Shown: positions 38,015-48,271, counted from the stretch's first letter. The stretch: 64,000 bases of DNA from Mycoplasmatota bacterium (GCA_018622495.1 CP076021.1:1302501-1366500); one strand, 5' to 3'. Made by a program: numbers and translations. The notes: generated by a model not told the origin, from the sequence alone.

Positions 38015-38963
38015 ATGAAGAGAGTTATTTTTATGCTTACAATATTGAGTTTAAGCATGACATTAATCGCTTGTTCAACAAGTGAAAAATATGATATAGT
38101 CGCTACTATGTATACGCACTATACAATATCAAAAGAAATCGTTGGTGATGAACTTAGTGTCACACAGTTAGTGCCTCTAGGTGAAGGTATTCATGGGTTT
38201 GAAGCGTCTAGTCAAGATATGATTGATATAGAAAATGCTAAATTGTTTTTATACACGAGTGCGTAAATTGACACATGGATTACAGATGCATCTCGCTCTT
38301 GGTGGCGATGATACAATCGTATTAGACATGTCAGAGGCTTTAGAGCAAGACCATGAAGAAGATACAAGTCTATCTTCAATACGCTTATTATCAGAAACTG
38401 ATGAACATGATCATTCTCTCGATGTTCATTATTGGGTTGACCCACATAATGCTATTGAAATGACTGAACATATTTTAGAAGCTATTATAGAAATCGATCC
38501 ATCAAATGAAGATTTATATACAGCAAATGCTAATCAACTTATGGAAAATATTGAAACAGCTGCAAGTGGTTTTGAAGCTTATTTAGAAACAATGAGTGAC
38601 TTACCTACGATCTATGTTGCTGGGCATAATGCATTTTCTGGATTAGCAGAACATTTTGGTTTAACAATGACATCTATCTTTAATGAGTTTCAACCAGATG
38701 CAGATTTAACTAGTGAAGAACTTATTACATTTACAACTGCTGTTAAAGATGCTAATGCAAAATATTTATATGTTGATGCACTCGAAGAACCTAAAGCAGC
38801 TAATGCAATTAAAGATGAATTAGCAACTGAAGGCTATACATTATCAATTATCACTTTAACTGCTTATCAAAATGTACTTGAAGATGATTTTGATGTAAAT
38901 GTTAGCTATAGTGAATTATTAGAAAGAAATATAGAAAATTTAAAAATTGCGCTAGGAGCATAA
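38015..38963 (+). pseudogene. znuA: ZnuA/AdcA-type zinc-binding lipoprotein, stop plus frameshift
   Basis: This is the surface receptor of a zinc ABC importer. A lipoprotein signal ends at LIACST. GIHGFEASSQDM gives the first His ligand region. An acidic His-containing loop (DHEEDTSL to DEHDHSLDVHYW) precedes HYWVDPHNA, and VAGHNAFSGLAEHFGL and VDALEEPKAA are family positions. TAA at 38264-38266 interrupts SA*IDTWITDAS, where GAA would fit. A frameshift follows at 38292-38296 before LGGDDTIV; GCATCCGCT instead of GCATCTCGCT would restore DASALGGDD. The rest reads well, so sequence error or very recent decay is likely. First gene of znuACB-zur. Confidence 0.85.
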
Positions 38964-38966
38964 CTT

Positions 38967-39635
38967 ATGATTACATACTCAAATGTTAATGTTAATTTTG
39001 GAAATTACAAAGCTTTAATCGATGTATCCTTTAAAGTTAAAAAAGGAGATTTTCTACATGTCGTTGGACCTAATGGTTCAGGGAAATCTACACTTATCAA
39101 AACCTTAGTTGGTTTACTTAAACCTCAATCGGGTAAAATTTCAATCAATGCAGTTAAAATGGGTTATCTACCACAAAAACTCGAAACAAAAAAACAGTTT
39201 CCTATGACAGTTAAAGAAGTCATATATAGTGGTTTTAACAAACAAAAACTCAAAATTACTCAAGAAGATGAAACTAAAATCAAATATTGGTTAAATATAA
39301 TGGAAATTCCAGAATTATTAAATGAGAGTATGTTATATCTATCAGGTGGTCAACAACAACGTGTTTATCTTATTAGAGCATTAATTAGTCAGCCAGACTT
39401 ACTTATTTTAGATGAACCTACTTCTGCACTAGATCCATCATTTAGAGAAAAGTTTTATACATTGCTTTATGACTTACAACAAGAGCATGGCATCACACTT
39501 ATTCATGTAACCCATGATTTAACAGATGCCGTAAAGGATAACTGTAAAGTCATGTATGTAGATCAACATATAAAATTCTTCGGATGTTATAAAGATTTCC
39601 ATTCATTCGAACATAAGGAGCATCATCATGATTGA
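38967..39635 (+). CDS. znuC: Zinc ABC transporter ATPase
   Basis: ATP-binding subunit of 222 residues. Walker A is VGPNGSGKSTLI, the Q-loop is GYLPQK, the signature is LSGGQQQRVYLIRAL, Walker B is LLILDEPTSALDP, and the H-loop is LIHVTHD. It powers uptake with ZnuB. It starts 4 bases after znuA and overlaps znuB by 8. Confidence 0.93.
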   Translation: MITYSNVNVNFGNYKALIDVSFKVKKGDFLHVVGPNGSGKSTLIKTLVGLLKPQSGKISINAVKMGYLPQKLETKKQFPMTVKEVIYSGFNKQKLKITQEDETKIKYWLNIMEIPELLNESMLYLSGGQQQRVYLIRALISQPDLLILDEPTSALDPSFREKFYTLLYDLQQEHGITLIHVTHDLTDAVKDNCKVMYVDQHIKFFGCYKDFHSFEHKEHHHD

Positions 39636-40437
39636 GCTATTACAATATGATTTTTTTCAAAATGCATTAATCATCGGTGTCGCTTTGGCAATATCTGCAG
39701 CTTTGCTTAGTCCATTTCTCGTATTAAACCATCAAGCTATGATTGCTGATGGATTAGCTCATGTTAGTTTTGCTGGTCTTACTTTAGGTATTTTACTCAC
39801 AAATGAACCTTTATTAATATCTGTTCCATTTGTGATTATCGCTTCTTTATTGATTAAATATTTATCAAGTAAAATGAACGGTGATGCAGCTATCGGGTTA
39901 GTTAGTGCATTTGCATTTGCAATTGGACTTATTATTATAAAAAAAGGTGAGGGATTTAATTATTCAGTTGAATCTTTAATCTCAGGTAATATATTTACAC
40001 CAGCATCAACATTAGTCACATTAGGTGTGATGACAACTGGTTTAATTCTTAGTTTTATACTTATCTTTTATAGAAAATTATTTTTAATGACCTATGATTA
40101 TAATTATGCTAAGTTTTCTGGTATCAAAGTCCAAATATTAGGTTATGCATTATCTGTATTAACAGCATTTTTTATTGCGATTGGTGTAAGAACAATCGGT
40201 GTGTTACTTATTTCTGCATTTGTGATCTTTCCATCAATTATTTCATCACAATTTACGAAAAGTTTTATGATGACATTAATCTATGGTTTAGTCACATCGG
40301 TCATTATCACTATCAGTGGTATTTTCATTGCACATCCTCTAGGCATTCCAGTCGGTGCTACTATTGTGGTATTATATACCTTATTAATTGGTTTAATTTT
40401 AATGTATAAACGATTTATAAGAGGTGAAGTTGTATGA
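39628..40437 (+). CDS. znuB: Zinc ABC transporter permease
   Basis: Membrane subunit of 269 residues with about eight helices, ABC-3 family: LLSPFLVLNHQAMIADGLAH and VSFAGLTLGI, then AIGVRTIGVLLISAFVIFPS, are typical. It forms the channel for ZnuA-delivered zinc. It ends with TGA overlapping the zur start (ATGA), direct evidence that UGA is a stop codon here. Confidence 0.93.
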   Translation: MIELLQYDFFQNALIIGVALAISAALLSPFLVLNHQAMIADGLAHVSFAGLTLGILLTNEPLLISVPFVIIASLLIKYLSSKMNGDAAIGLVSAFAFAIGLIIIKKGEGFNYSVESLISGNIFTPASTLVTLGVMTTGLILSFILIFYRKLFLMTYDYNYAKFSGIKVQILGYALSVLTAFFIAIGVRTIGVLLISAFVIFPSIISSQFTKSFMMTLIYGLVTSVIITISGIFIAHPLGIPVGATIVVLYTLLIGLILMYKRFIRGEVV

Positions 40438-40808
40438 GAATGACTAAACAACGTATTCAAATATTAGATATATTTAAATCATATGCTAAACCATTATCTG
40501 CAGAAATGATTATGGAAAAATTGCCAGATGATGCACTTAATTTATCAACAATTTATCGTACATTAGAAACATTTTATGATGAAGAACTTATTTCTAAAAG
40601 CACCATTGAACATACAAATTATTATTACTTAAACGATCATAAACATCATCATTATATGATTTGTCTATCATGTCATAAAATGATTGAAATTGATTGTCAT
40701 CTCCATGAATTTGAAGAACAAGTAGCAAAAGCGCATCAATTTAAAGTCACACATCACGATATGACACTTTATGGATATTGTCATGAATGTCAGCCTAAAG
40801 CATCATAA
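40434..40808 (+). CDS. zur: Fur-family regulator, likely Zur
   Basis: The 124-residue Fur-type repressor has a winged helix (TKQRIQILDIFKSYAKPLSA, then LSTIYRTLETFYDEELI). HKHHHYMICLSCHKMIEIDC carries the sensing His cluster and first structural CXXC, and CHEC at the end the second. The last place in the zinc operon and two palindromes at its promoter point to zinc sensing. AGAGGTG precedes the start. Confidence 0.85.
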   Translation: MRMTKQRIQILDIFKSYAKPLSAEMIMEKLPDDALNLSTIYRTLETFYDEELISKSTIEHTNYYYLNDHKHHHYMICLSCHKMIEIDCHLHEFEEQVAKAHQFKVTHHDMTLYGYCHECQPKAS

Positions 40809-40810
40809 AC

Positions 40811-40848
40811 AAAAAGGGTCAACTTTTATAAGTTGGCCCTTATTTTTA
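40811..40848. terminator. Bidirectional terminator between zur and the reductase
   Basis: AAGGGTCAACTT-TTAT-AAGTTGGCCCTT with one mismatched pair, A-run before and T-run after. It serves the converging zur and aldo/keto reductase genes. Confidence 0.85.
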
Positions 40849-40859
40849 TATAATGTTAC

Positions 40860-41666
40860 TTAAATTGATTCTAATATTTTCATATCATCTGCTGAAATTC
40901 TAAAATCAACATGAGAATTTTCAATCATTCGTGATTCATGTGTTGATTTTGGTAATGGTAATGCATGTTTTTCTAAACAATATCTAATACAAAGCTGTGC
41001 TGGTGTAACTTGATATTTTTTAGCCATTTCAACAATCCGATTTTCTGATAAGATGCGTCCTGTACCAAGTGGTGAATAAGCTTCTATTAATATTTTATGC
41101 TTTTTACAAAATGCTTCTGTTTCTTTTTGATCTCTACCAATAAACATAGCGATTTGATTTACATGTGGTACTATTTTCGCATGATTCATCACATTTTCTA
41201 AATCACTAGGACTAAAATTTGATACACCAATCGCTTTTGCGCGACCAGATTGATAAATCACTTCTAATGCTTTCCATGCCTCAATATTACCTTGTTTACA
41301 ATCTTTTCCAATATCGTTCCATGGCCATGGTGCATGAATCAAATAAAGATCAACATATGAAAGACCTAAGTCTTTTAATGTTTGATCAAATGCATCTAGT
41401 GCATCTTGATAAGTCTTAATATGTGATGCTAGCTTTGTCGTTACAAATATCTCTTCTCTTGCTATACCACTATCTTTAATCGCTTGTCCTACACTTTGTT
41501 CGTTTTGATAACTAGCTGCTGTGTCTATATGTCTATATTGATGTTTTAAAGCTAATCTCACAGCTTGATAAGCATCTTCACCATTTGGGATTTGCCAAGT
41601 ACCAAAACCTATTTTTGGAATTTCAATACCATTCGATAATACGAAATTTTCTTTAAAAACTGACAT
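40860..41666 (-). CDS. Aldo/keto reductase
   Basis: NADPH-dependent carbonyl reductase of 268 residues. The catalytic tetrad is visible: Asp and Tyr in RHIDTAASYQNEQSVGQAI, Lys in FVTTKLASH, His in LYLIHAPWPW. Cofactor-binding positions are AIGVSNFSPSDLE, IEAYSPLGTGRIL and LPLPKSTHESRM. Substrate is unknown (methylglyoxal-type aldehydes are common). It begins 4 bases after the trehalose gene and is likely co-transcribed with it. Confidence 0.9.
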   Translation of the reverse strand: MSVFKENFVLSNGIEIPKIGFGTWQIPNGEDAYQAVRLALKHQYRHIDTAASYQNEQSVGQAIKDSGIAREEIFVTTKLASHIKTYQDALDAFDQTLKDLGLSYVDLYLIHAPWPWNDIGKDCKQGNIEAWKALEVIYQSGRAKAIGVSNFSPSDLENVMNHAKIVPHVNQIAMFIGRDQKETEAFCKKHKILIEAYSPLGTGRILSENRIVEMAKKYQVTPAQLCIRYCLEKHALPLPKSTHESRMIENSHVDFRISADDMKILESI

Positions 41667-41670
41667 CTGA

Positions 41671-43829
41671 TTACTTCCTTTCTGTAAGTTCTTTTAAAAT
41701 CTTTCTAAAATCCTTATCAGATTGAACGCGATGTTTAGCTGCAGTTTCACCAAAACCTATTTTAATTGAAAAGGCTTCAGGTAAAGCTTTAAACATATCT
41801 TCATCAGTAGTATCATCACCTGCAACTAGCATAAAGTCATAATCTTCATCATTAATAAATAATCTTGTTGCATTGCCTTTGTTCACTCTTTGATCTTTCA
41901 CTTCTAAAACCATATTACCTTGTTGTATTTCAATGGGTGTACTGCCTTTAATTGAAAATAAAGCATCTTTGATTTCACTCATTTTAAGAGAAACCATTTC
42001 TGGTTCAGCTTGCCTGTAATGGAGTGCGATTGAATGTGATTTTTCTTCAATAAAAGATCCTGGCATACGGTCAACATACATTTCTAAAACATGTCTAATT
42101 GATCGTTTCCATTCACTTTGAATATTAATTGTCTTTTTCCATTGATGACCAATTTTTCTATACCATAAACCATGGTCTCCCACTAAATTAACATCCATAT
42201 GACCAAACCACATATCTAATGTTTCATGATCTCTACCAGATATAATGACAACCTCGTGTTTAGGATTTGCAATTAATTTTGATAGTAATGCTTTTAATGA
42301 ACGATTAGGTGCAGCTTGCATTGGTGTTTTTTAAACTCTGAGAGTGTGCCATCATAGTCTAGAAAAAATATTCTTTTTTGACTTGCATCAAATTGTTTAA
42401 TTAATTCATCTTTATTAACAAGTGCTTCCACAGGAAGTTTAATTTGTGTTTCAAATTGAATTTTATCAAGTCTTTGAATAAATTCTTTAGCCCAAAAATT
42501 AACATTATATCGTTGTATACGTTCATGCATAATTTTATTTCTTTGCATTTTTTCTTTTTTAGACATTTCTAATGCATTTTTAATAGCATTCGCAATTTGA
42601 ATTTCATCGTTAGGATTAATAATAATAGCTTCACTAAGTTCACTTGCAGCACCTGCTGTTTCACTTAATATTAATGTTGCTAAATAATCAGTTCTTGCTG
42701 CAACATATTCTTTTGCTATAAGATTCATACCATCTCTAAGTGGTGTTACTAACAATATATCCGCAGCTTTATAGTAAGCAATGAGTTCATCTTGACTAAA
42801 TGATTTAAAATAATACCAAATAGGCATCCAATCTCTATTATTATAGGAACCATTAATTTGTGAAACTAATATTTCAATTTCACTTCTTAGCTGATCGTAA
42901 AATGGTAATGACTGTCTAGATGGTGCAACAATCAAGTTTAATCTTACTTTGCCTATGTACTTAGGGTATTTATCTAGAAATGCTTTAAAAGCTTTTATAC
43001 GCTCAATAATGCCTTTTGTATAATCTAATCGATCAACAGATAATATCATTTTCTCTTGTGGGTTAATAATAATTGGGTTATCGACTTGATGTGTTGAGAA
43101 ATATTGATAATCTATGCCCATTGGAAATGCATCAATTTCAATATGTCTATGATTATATAGTAATTTATAAAAATTGTGATTAACATTAAGAATACGTCTT
43201 ACACTACTTAAAAAGTGTCTCACATAATCATAGGTGTGAAAACCAATGAGATCTGCACCTAAAATACCTTTTAATATCTCTTCTTTCCAAACTAACAATC
43301 TAAAAATTTCAGATGAAGGAAAAGGTATATGTAAAAAGAACCCAATCTTCACAGTTGGATGATTGTTTTTAATCAGTTCTGGCAGTAGCATTAATTGATA
43401 ATCATGAATCCAAATGACACTATCTTCTTCAATAAATGGCTCAAGTTTATGATAAAATTCTAAATTAACTTTTTTATAACGTTGCCAATTCGTATTATCA
43501 TATTCTGTCAAATTTGAAAAATAGTGAAAAAGTGGCCATATCGTACGATTTGAAAACCCTTCATAATAAAGCGTTACATCTTTTTCAGATAAATAAACTG
43601 GGAAACAATGATAATCATCTAATAATGATGATTCGATTTGATCTAATTGAGATCGTTTCATCCGATCACTTGCAAATCCAGGCCATCCTACCCATAGTGC
43701 ATCTGCTTGTTCATGAAAACTTTTTAATCCGGTGGCTAATCCACCAATGCTTTTTTCATAAGTTACTTCTTTTTTATTAATTTTTACGGTCACTGGTAAG
43801 CGATTTGAAACAAAAATCATTCGACTCAA
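41671..43829 (-). pseudogene. otsA-otsB: Fused trehalose-6-phosphate synthase/phosphatase, frameshift at the domain joint
   Basis: The N-terminal part is a GT20 synthase: MSRMIFVSNRLPVTVK, GGLATGLKSF, VWIHDYQLMLLPELI, GFFLHIPFPSSEIFR, SVDRLDYTKGI, VTPLRDGMNLIAKEYVAAR. It runs into an HAD phosphatase: FLDYDGTLSEF, then VIISGRDHETL, GDHGLWYR and GDDTTDEDMF. The frame breaks at an A6 tract (42327-42332): seven A would give FKKTPMQAAPNRSL and one polypeptide. A fused synthase/phosphatase is known in yeast and some bacteria. It would make trehalose from UDP-glucose and glucose-6-phosphate, an osmoprotectant. The start is TTG at 43829, giving the family MSR; GGAG lies 10 bases before. Confidence 0.87.
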
Positions 43830-43863
43830 GTTTAATCATCTCCTTTTGTTTATTATATCATAA

Positions 43864-43897
43864 AAAAAAGGGCATCTTTTAACAAGATTACCCTTTG
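43864..43897. terminator. Hairpin between the small membrane protein and trehalose gene
   Basis: AAGGGCATCTT-TTAACA-AGATTACCCTT with one bulge, flanked by A- and T-rich sequence. It overlaps the end of the small membrane protein gene and probably terminates it. Confidence 0.6.
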
Positions 43898-44277
43898 TTC
43901 AATAGTTTAGCGTGAATAATAAATCCATTTCCTGCAATAACAACAAGCACAAGTGCAGCAACAATACTTAAGATTTGTTGATTAATTGCAGCAATACCTG
44001 TCATTACGATATCTGCTACATAAACAAAGAAATATGCATACAATAATAAACGAATGTTTTTAAAATCTTTTTGACTAATTTCAATAATTTTTTGATCTTC
44101 AGATTTATAGATCAATATAATGATAACGATAAATATAATTGATACGCCTAGCATCACATATCGATACCAAGGTGCCACTTCACTTAATGCATATTGTAAA
44201 AAGACATTAATCCCTAAAATTAGAAAAGCGATAAATAAGACCATTTGCATTTTTACGTTTTTACGATATATTCCCAT
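43888..44277 (-). CDS. Small four-helix membrane protein, unknown
   Basis: The 129-residue protein has four predicted membrane helices (MVLFIAFLILGINVFLQYAL, YVMLGVSIIFIVIIILIY, LLYAYFFVYVADIVMTGIAA, ILSIVAALVLVVIAGNGFII) and short charged loops. AAAGGAG precedes the start. I do not recognise the family. It stands divergently from coaD and alone on its strand. Confidence 0.65.
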   Translation of the reverse strand: MGIYRKNVKMQMVLFIAFLILGINVFLQYALSEVAPWYRYVMLGVSIIFIVIIILIYKSEDQKIIEISQKDFKNIRLLLYAYFFVYVADIVMTGIAAINQQILSIVAALVLVVIAGNGFIIHAKLLNKG

Positions 44278-44345
44278 TTTTTTATTGCTCCTTTATATAA
44301 TTTTCAATTTTATTTGATATAATAATGATGAAACGAGGTACTCAT

Positions 44346-44840
44346 ATGGACAAAGCTGTATATCCAGGGACATTCGACCCTTTAACAATTGGACATTTAG
44401 ATATTATTAAACGTGCATCAAGACTAGTTGATGAACTACATATTGTAGTTGCTGATAACTATAAAAAACAACCTACTTTTACATCAGATGAACGCATTGA
44501 AATGATAAAAAAAGTTACACAAGATATTGATAATATTGTAATTAAATACTCAACAGAACTTATTGTCAAATATTGTCAAAGCAATCAAATCACAATGATG
44601 ATTAGAGGATTAAGAAATATTCAAGATTATGAAAATGAATATGCTCTATATCAATTTAATAGAAATCTTAATCGTCAAGTAGAAACACTGATATTATTCC
44701 CATCTTCTAGAAATCATTTTGTTTCTTCATCTGCGATTAAAGAACTTATCGTACATCACGCTGATATTTCTCCCTATGTTCCAAAAGAAATTATCAAAGA
44801 AGTGCAATTAAAAATCAGAGGTTTAGCTAAAAAGATTTAA
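44346..44840 (+). CDS. coaD: Phosphopantetheine adenylyltransferase
   Basis: Catalyses the penultimate step of coenzyme A synthesis. Nucleotidyl-transferase motif YPGTFDPLTIGHLDIIKRA, then MIRGLRNIQDYENEYALYQF and FPSSRNHFVSSSAIKEL. Start 44346 (MDKAVYPG) follows GAGGT; the longer reading from 44325 contains that site. It overlaps the converging HAD gene by 18 bases. Confidence 0.95.
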   Translation: MDKAVYPGTFDPLTIGHLDIIKRASRLVDELHIVVADNYKKQPTFTSDERIEMIKKVTQDIDNIVIKYSTELIVKYCQSNQITMMIRGLRNIQDYENEYALYQFNRNLNRQVETLILFPSSRNHFVSSSAIKELIVHHADISPYVPKEIIKEVQLKIRGLAKKI

Positions 44841-45602
44841 ATCCTTAAAAAAGTCATATAATTTGTCTTCTTCAATCGAAGGTGCCAAATATGTGGCTTT
44901 TTCTTTTAGTTTATCAAATCTAGAATTTGACATTGCAATTGATATATCTGCAAGTTCTAGCATTTCAATATCATTTGCACCATCACCAACGCATATCAAT
45001 CTATCATAAGATTCATTTTGTAATGCATGCTTAATCCCAAATGCTTTATTGATATGCGGATAAGTAAAATCCGCACCACCACGATGCCATGGAAACACTC
45101 TAAATTTCGTTGTTTCTTCTGCGATTTTTAAGATTTGACTTTCATAATCTGCAAATATCCACAACTGATAAGTTGGTATCTTTTTATAAAACATTGGATC
45201 AACTTTAGGAAATATACCACGCAAAGCTTTCATACCATAGCCTACACGGTCATCCCAATAGTTCACTGCTTCATCATTAATACCGACCATACCAATGTTA
45301 AAATCTCTACCTTCGGTTAATTTAAAAATATCTTCAATATCTTCAGTTTTAATAGGTTCATTATAAATCATTTGCTCATCTTTAAAAATAACTGATCCAT
45401 TAATCAGTATTTTATACTTAAATAAATCTAATATATCTTTTATCACATGAAGTTTCGCAAGACCTCTTCCGGTTGCTAAACCTAAGATCACATCATCTCT
45501 TTGTGATAATTCTGTAAGAAGTTTGTATGTTTGTTTTGGAATGGTTTCCTTGTGATTATAATAAATTGTGTTGTCAACATCAAAAATGATTACCGTTTTC
45601 AT
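44823..45602 (-). CDS. HAD-superfamily hydrolase, Cof type
   Basis: The 259-residue phosphatase has motif I FDVDNTIYYN, motif II LATGRGLAK, and motif III/IV VGDGANDIEMLELADISIAM, with the large C2 cap of Cof-type sugar phosphatases or FMN hydrolases. The substrate is unknown. GAAGAGG precedes the start. Opposed to coaD and divergent from the RNase J gene. Confidence 0.88.
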   Translation of the reverse strand: MKTVIIFDVDNTIYYNHKETIPKQTYKLLTELSQRDDVILGLATGRGLAKLHVIKDILDLFKYKILINGSVIFKDEQMIYNEPIKTEDIEDIFKLTEGRDFNIGMVGINDEAVNYWDDRVGYGMKALRGIFPKVDPMFYKKIPTYQLWIFADYESQILKIAEETTKFRVFPWHRGGADFTYPHINKAFGIKHALQNESYDRLICVGDGANDIEMLELADISIAMSNSRFDKLKEKATYLAPSIEEDKLYDFFKDLNLFS

Positions 45603-45709
45603 TAAAATACCTCTTCATAATTATAACATATCAAGTAACATACTATCATTTTTAAAGTTTTTGTTATACAATATATATGAACTTTTTCGTTTTCGGAGGA
45701 TTTAAATAT

Positions 45710-47416
45710 ATGAAAAACCCATTACTAAGATCCGGGGAGATCGGTATTTTTGCTCTAGGAGGTTTAGGTGAAGTAGGGAAAAACATGTACATCTATGAAA
45801 TAGAAGATCAAATCTTTATTGTTGATTCTGGTATTTTATTTCCTGATGACCATTTACTTGGTATAGATTATGTTATTCAAGATTTCACTTATCTTGTAGA
45901 AAATCAAGACCGTATCGTAGGATTATTTATCACGCATGGACATGAAGACCATATTGGTAGCATTCCATATTTATTAAGACAAGTACAAATTCCAAAAATA
46001 TACGCTGCAGGTATTGCAGTGGATTTAATCGAATATAAATTTGTTGAACATCATGGTATTAAAGTACCACAAATTGAAGTTTATAAGAGTCATTATAAAT
46101 ATAATTTCAAAAATGTTGAAATTAGCTTCATTCGCTTGACCCATTCAATTCCAGATATGTTTGGGATTGTATTTAAGACTGCAGAAGGTACTATTTTCCA
46201 TACTGGAGACTTCAAAGTCGATTTAACACCTGTGGGACCACCTGCGAAATTTGACAAACTCGCTAAAATTGGTAGCGAAGGTGTTTTATGTATGTGTTCA
46301 GATTCAACTAACGCTGAAAGAGATGAACTTATTGTTTCCGATTCTAAGATTGGTAAATCAATCAATGAATTGTTTTCAAGAATTGAAGGAAGAATTATTA
46401 TTGCGACATTCGCATCTAATTTATATAGAATCCAACAAATCATTGAAGCAGCTGTATTAAATAAACGTAAAATAGCAGTTTTTGGCCGTTCAATGGATCG
46501 TGCAATTGAAGCTGGTATGCAAACAGGTTATATTAAGATGCCTAAAAACACACTTGTTAAAGGTGACTCATTAAAACGTCTTAGACCTGAAGAAGTCACT
46601 TTATTAGTCACTGGTTCTCAAGGTGAACCGCTTGCTGCACTTAGTCGTATCGCAAATGGTTCTCATCGTCAAGTTCAAGCGATGCCAGGTGATACTGTTA
46701 TTTTCTCTTCTTCTCCTATTCCTGGGAACCAAGAAGGTGTCAATCGTACAATTAATCAATTATTTAGACAAGATGTCAATGTAATTACACATGGACCTAT
46801 TGCTGATACACATACATCAGGACATGGTGCACAAAATGATTTAAAACTTATCTTAAGTTTAGTTAAACCAAAGTTATTTATTCCAATCCATGGTGAACAT
46901 AGAATGCTTAAACATCATAAACAATTAGCTATTGATTGTGGTGTAAACCCTAATAATATTTTAATTATGGATAATGGTATGGTCGCTGCAGTATCTAAAA
47001 ATGGTATTAGATATGCAGGTAAAGTCACTTCTGGAGAAGTTTATATTGATGGTCGTGGTATTGGTGATATTGGTAGTTCAATTATTAAAGAAAGAAAAGT
47101 CTTAAGTGAAGAAGGATTATTCTCTGTCATATTCTCAATTAATTCCGATAAGAAAAAATTAATTAACTCACCAACAGTCATTTCTAGAGGTTTTATTTAT
47201 ATGAAAGGTAATGAAGCTCTTACTTCTAGCCTTGCAAATGAAGCTAAAAAAGTTGCTGAAGAAGAACTTAAAAAGAAAAACTATAGTGAAAAGCTACTTA
47301 AACAATCCGTTATACATGTTCTTAATAAAAAAATATATCAATTAACGCAACGTAAACCAATAGTTTTACCTATTGTCGTTGATTTAGCGAATGAAATGCA
47401 TGTTCATAAAAAATAA
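45710..47416 (+). CDS. rnj: Ribonuclease J
   Basis: A metallo-beta-lactamase/beta-CASP RNase of about 568 residues acting in mRNA decay (endo- and 5' exonuclease). LFITHGHEDHIGSIPYLLRQ carries the HxHxDH zinc site. HTGDFKVD, CSDSTNAER, ATFASNLYRIQQI and LVTGSQGEPLAAL are family positions, and SGHGAQNDLKLIL with FIPIHGEHRM follows. The start at 45710 (MKNPLLRSGEIGIF) follows GGAGG. It ends in a strong terminator. Confidence 0.95.
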   Translation: MKNPLLRSGEIGIFALGGLGEVGKNMYIYEIEDQIFIVDSGILFPDDHLLGIDYVIQDFTYLVENQDRIVGLFITHGHEDHIGSIPYLLRQVQIPKIYAAGIAVDLIEYKFVEHHGIKVPQIEVYKSHYKYNFKNVEISFIRLTHSIPDMFGIVFKTAEGTIFHTGDFKVDLTPVGPPAKFDKLAKIGSEGVLCMCSDSTNAERDELIVSDSKIGKSINELFSRIEGRIIIATFASNLYRIQQIIEAAVLNKRKIAVFGRSMDRAIEAGMQTGYIKMPKNTLVKGDSLKRLRPEEVTLLVTGSQGEPLAALSRIANGSHRQVQAMPGDTVIFSSSPIPGNQEGVNRTINQLFRQDVNVITHGPIADTHTSGHGAQNDLKLILSLVKPKLFIPIHGEHRMLKHHKQLAIDCGVNPNNILIMDNGMVAAVSKNGIRYAGKVTSGEVYIDGRGIGDIGSSIIKERKVLSEEGLFSVIFSINSDKKKLINSPTVISRGFIYMKGNEALTSSLANEAKKVAEEELKKKNYSEKLLKQSVIHVLNKKIYQLTQRKPIVLPIVVDLANEMHVHKK

Positions 47417-47442
47417 AAGTAGGAAATTTTTCCTACTTTTTT
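47417..47442. terminator. Bidirectional terminator after rnj
   Basis: AAGTAGGAAA and TTTCCTACTT pair with little loop and are followed by TTTT; the A-run on the other side serves the converging exonuclease gene. Confidence 0.85.
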
Positions 47443-48271
47443 ATTTCATATAAGATAAAAATGCGTCAAACACAGCTTTTGTACAAATAGCATCATCTAG
47501 TGCATCATGCTTTTGAAGATCATTTGACTTATAATACGTTTTATAAGCTTTAAATAAACCCAAATCATCTTTTAAATTATAGTAATCTTTATGAAGTTTT
47601 AATAAATCAATAAAATCTGATGGTTCCGTTAAAGGTTCTTTTTTGTGAATATTATATGAATCACCTAATACAGATATATCATTTTTTCCCCAAACAACAC
47701 ACTTTGGATGATACTTAGAAATAATTTTAGACAATTTTTTATAAAACACTTTATAATTAACTGCTTTTTCATTAAACACTTGTTCATCAATTTTTAAAAA
47801 CTTAATAGTTCTTTTAGATAATTTATCTGTTAAAACAGGTTTCATATACATATTATCTTTAACAAGTACTTTGGATTGTGCTCTAGATAGCACATAACCT
47901 GCTTGAATTAATTCAGGTGTATGAATTCTTTGATGATAACCTGGCATTGTCATTTCAAAATCAATAAATAGATAATACTCATTGTGCTCTAAAACATTTT
48001 TCATATCTTGACGTAATTGATCGGTAATTTCAAAATCAACTTTAGGGTTTAATGATTCAATTTTATTAAAATATGCAACTTGATAAAACCATTGATGATT
48101 AATTTTTTTTCTTCGATCGGTAATTTCAAAATCAACTAACACACCTTTACCTAAATAATCAAAGAATGTTTTAACTAGTTTTCTTGTTAAGTAAAATCCG
48201 ATTTTTCTACCTTCAATGACAACATAAAATACATGATATTTTGAATTTTTACTATCAATTATCTTTCTCAT
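47441..48271 (-). CDS. DEDDh 3'-5' exonuclease-like protein
   Basis: The 276-residue protein has an N-terminal region of about 100 residues with no known motif, then a DnaQ-fold exonuclease: YLFIDFEMTMPG (Asp, Glu), VVWGKNDISVLGD (Asp) and KHDALDDAICTKAVF (His, Asp), the full DEDDh set. KapD/ExoX-like proteins look like this. Target may be RNA or DNA ends. It overlaps uvrC by 17 bases. Confidence 0.82.
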   Translation of the reverse strand: MRKIIDSKNSKYHVFYVVIEGRKIGFYLTRKLVKTFFDYLGKGVLVDFEITDRRKKINHQWFYQVAYFNKIESLNPKVDFEITDQLRQDMKNVLEHNEYYLFIDFEMTMPGYHQRIHTPELIQAGYVLSRAQSKVLVKDNMYMKPVLTDKLSKRTIKFLKIDEQVFNEKAVNYKVFYKKLSKIISKYHPKCVVWGKNDISVLGDSYNIHKKEPLTEPSDFIDLLKLHKDYYNLKDDLGLFKAYKTYYKSNDLQKHDALDDAICTKAVFDAFLSYMK

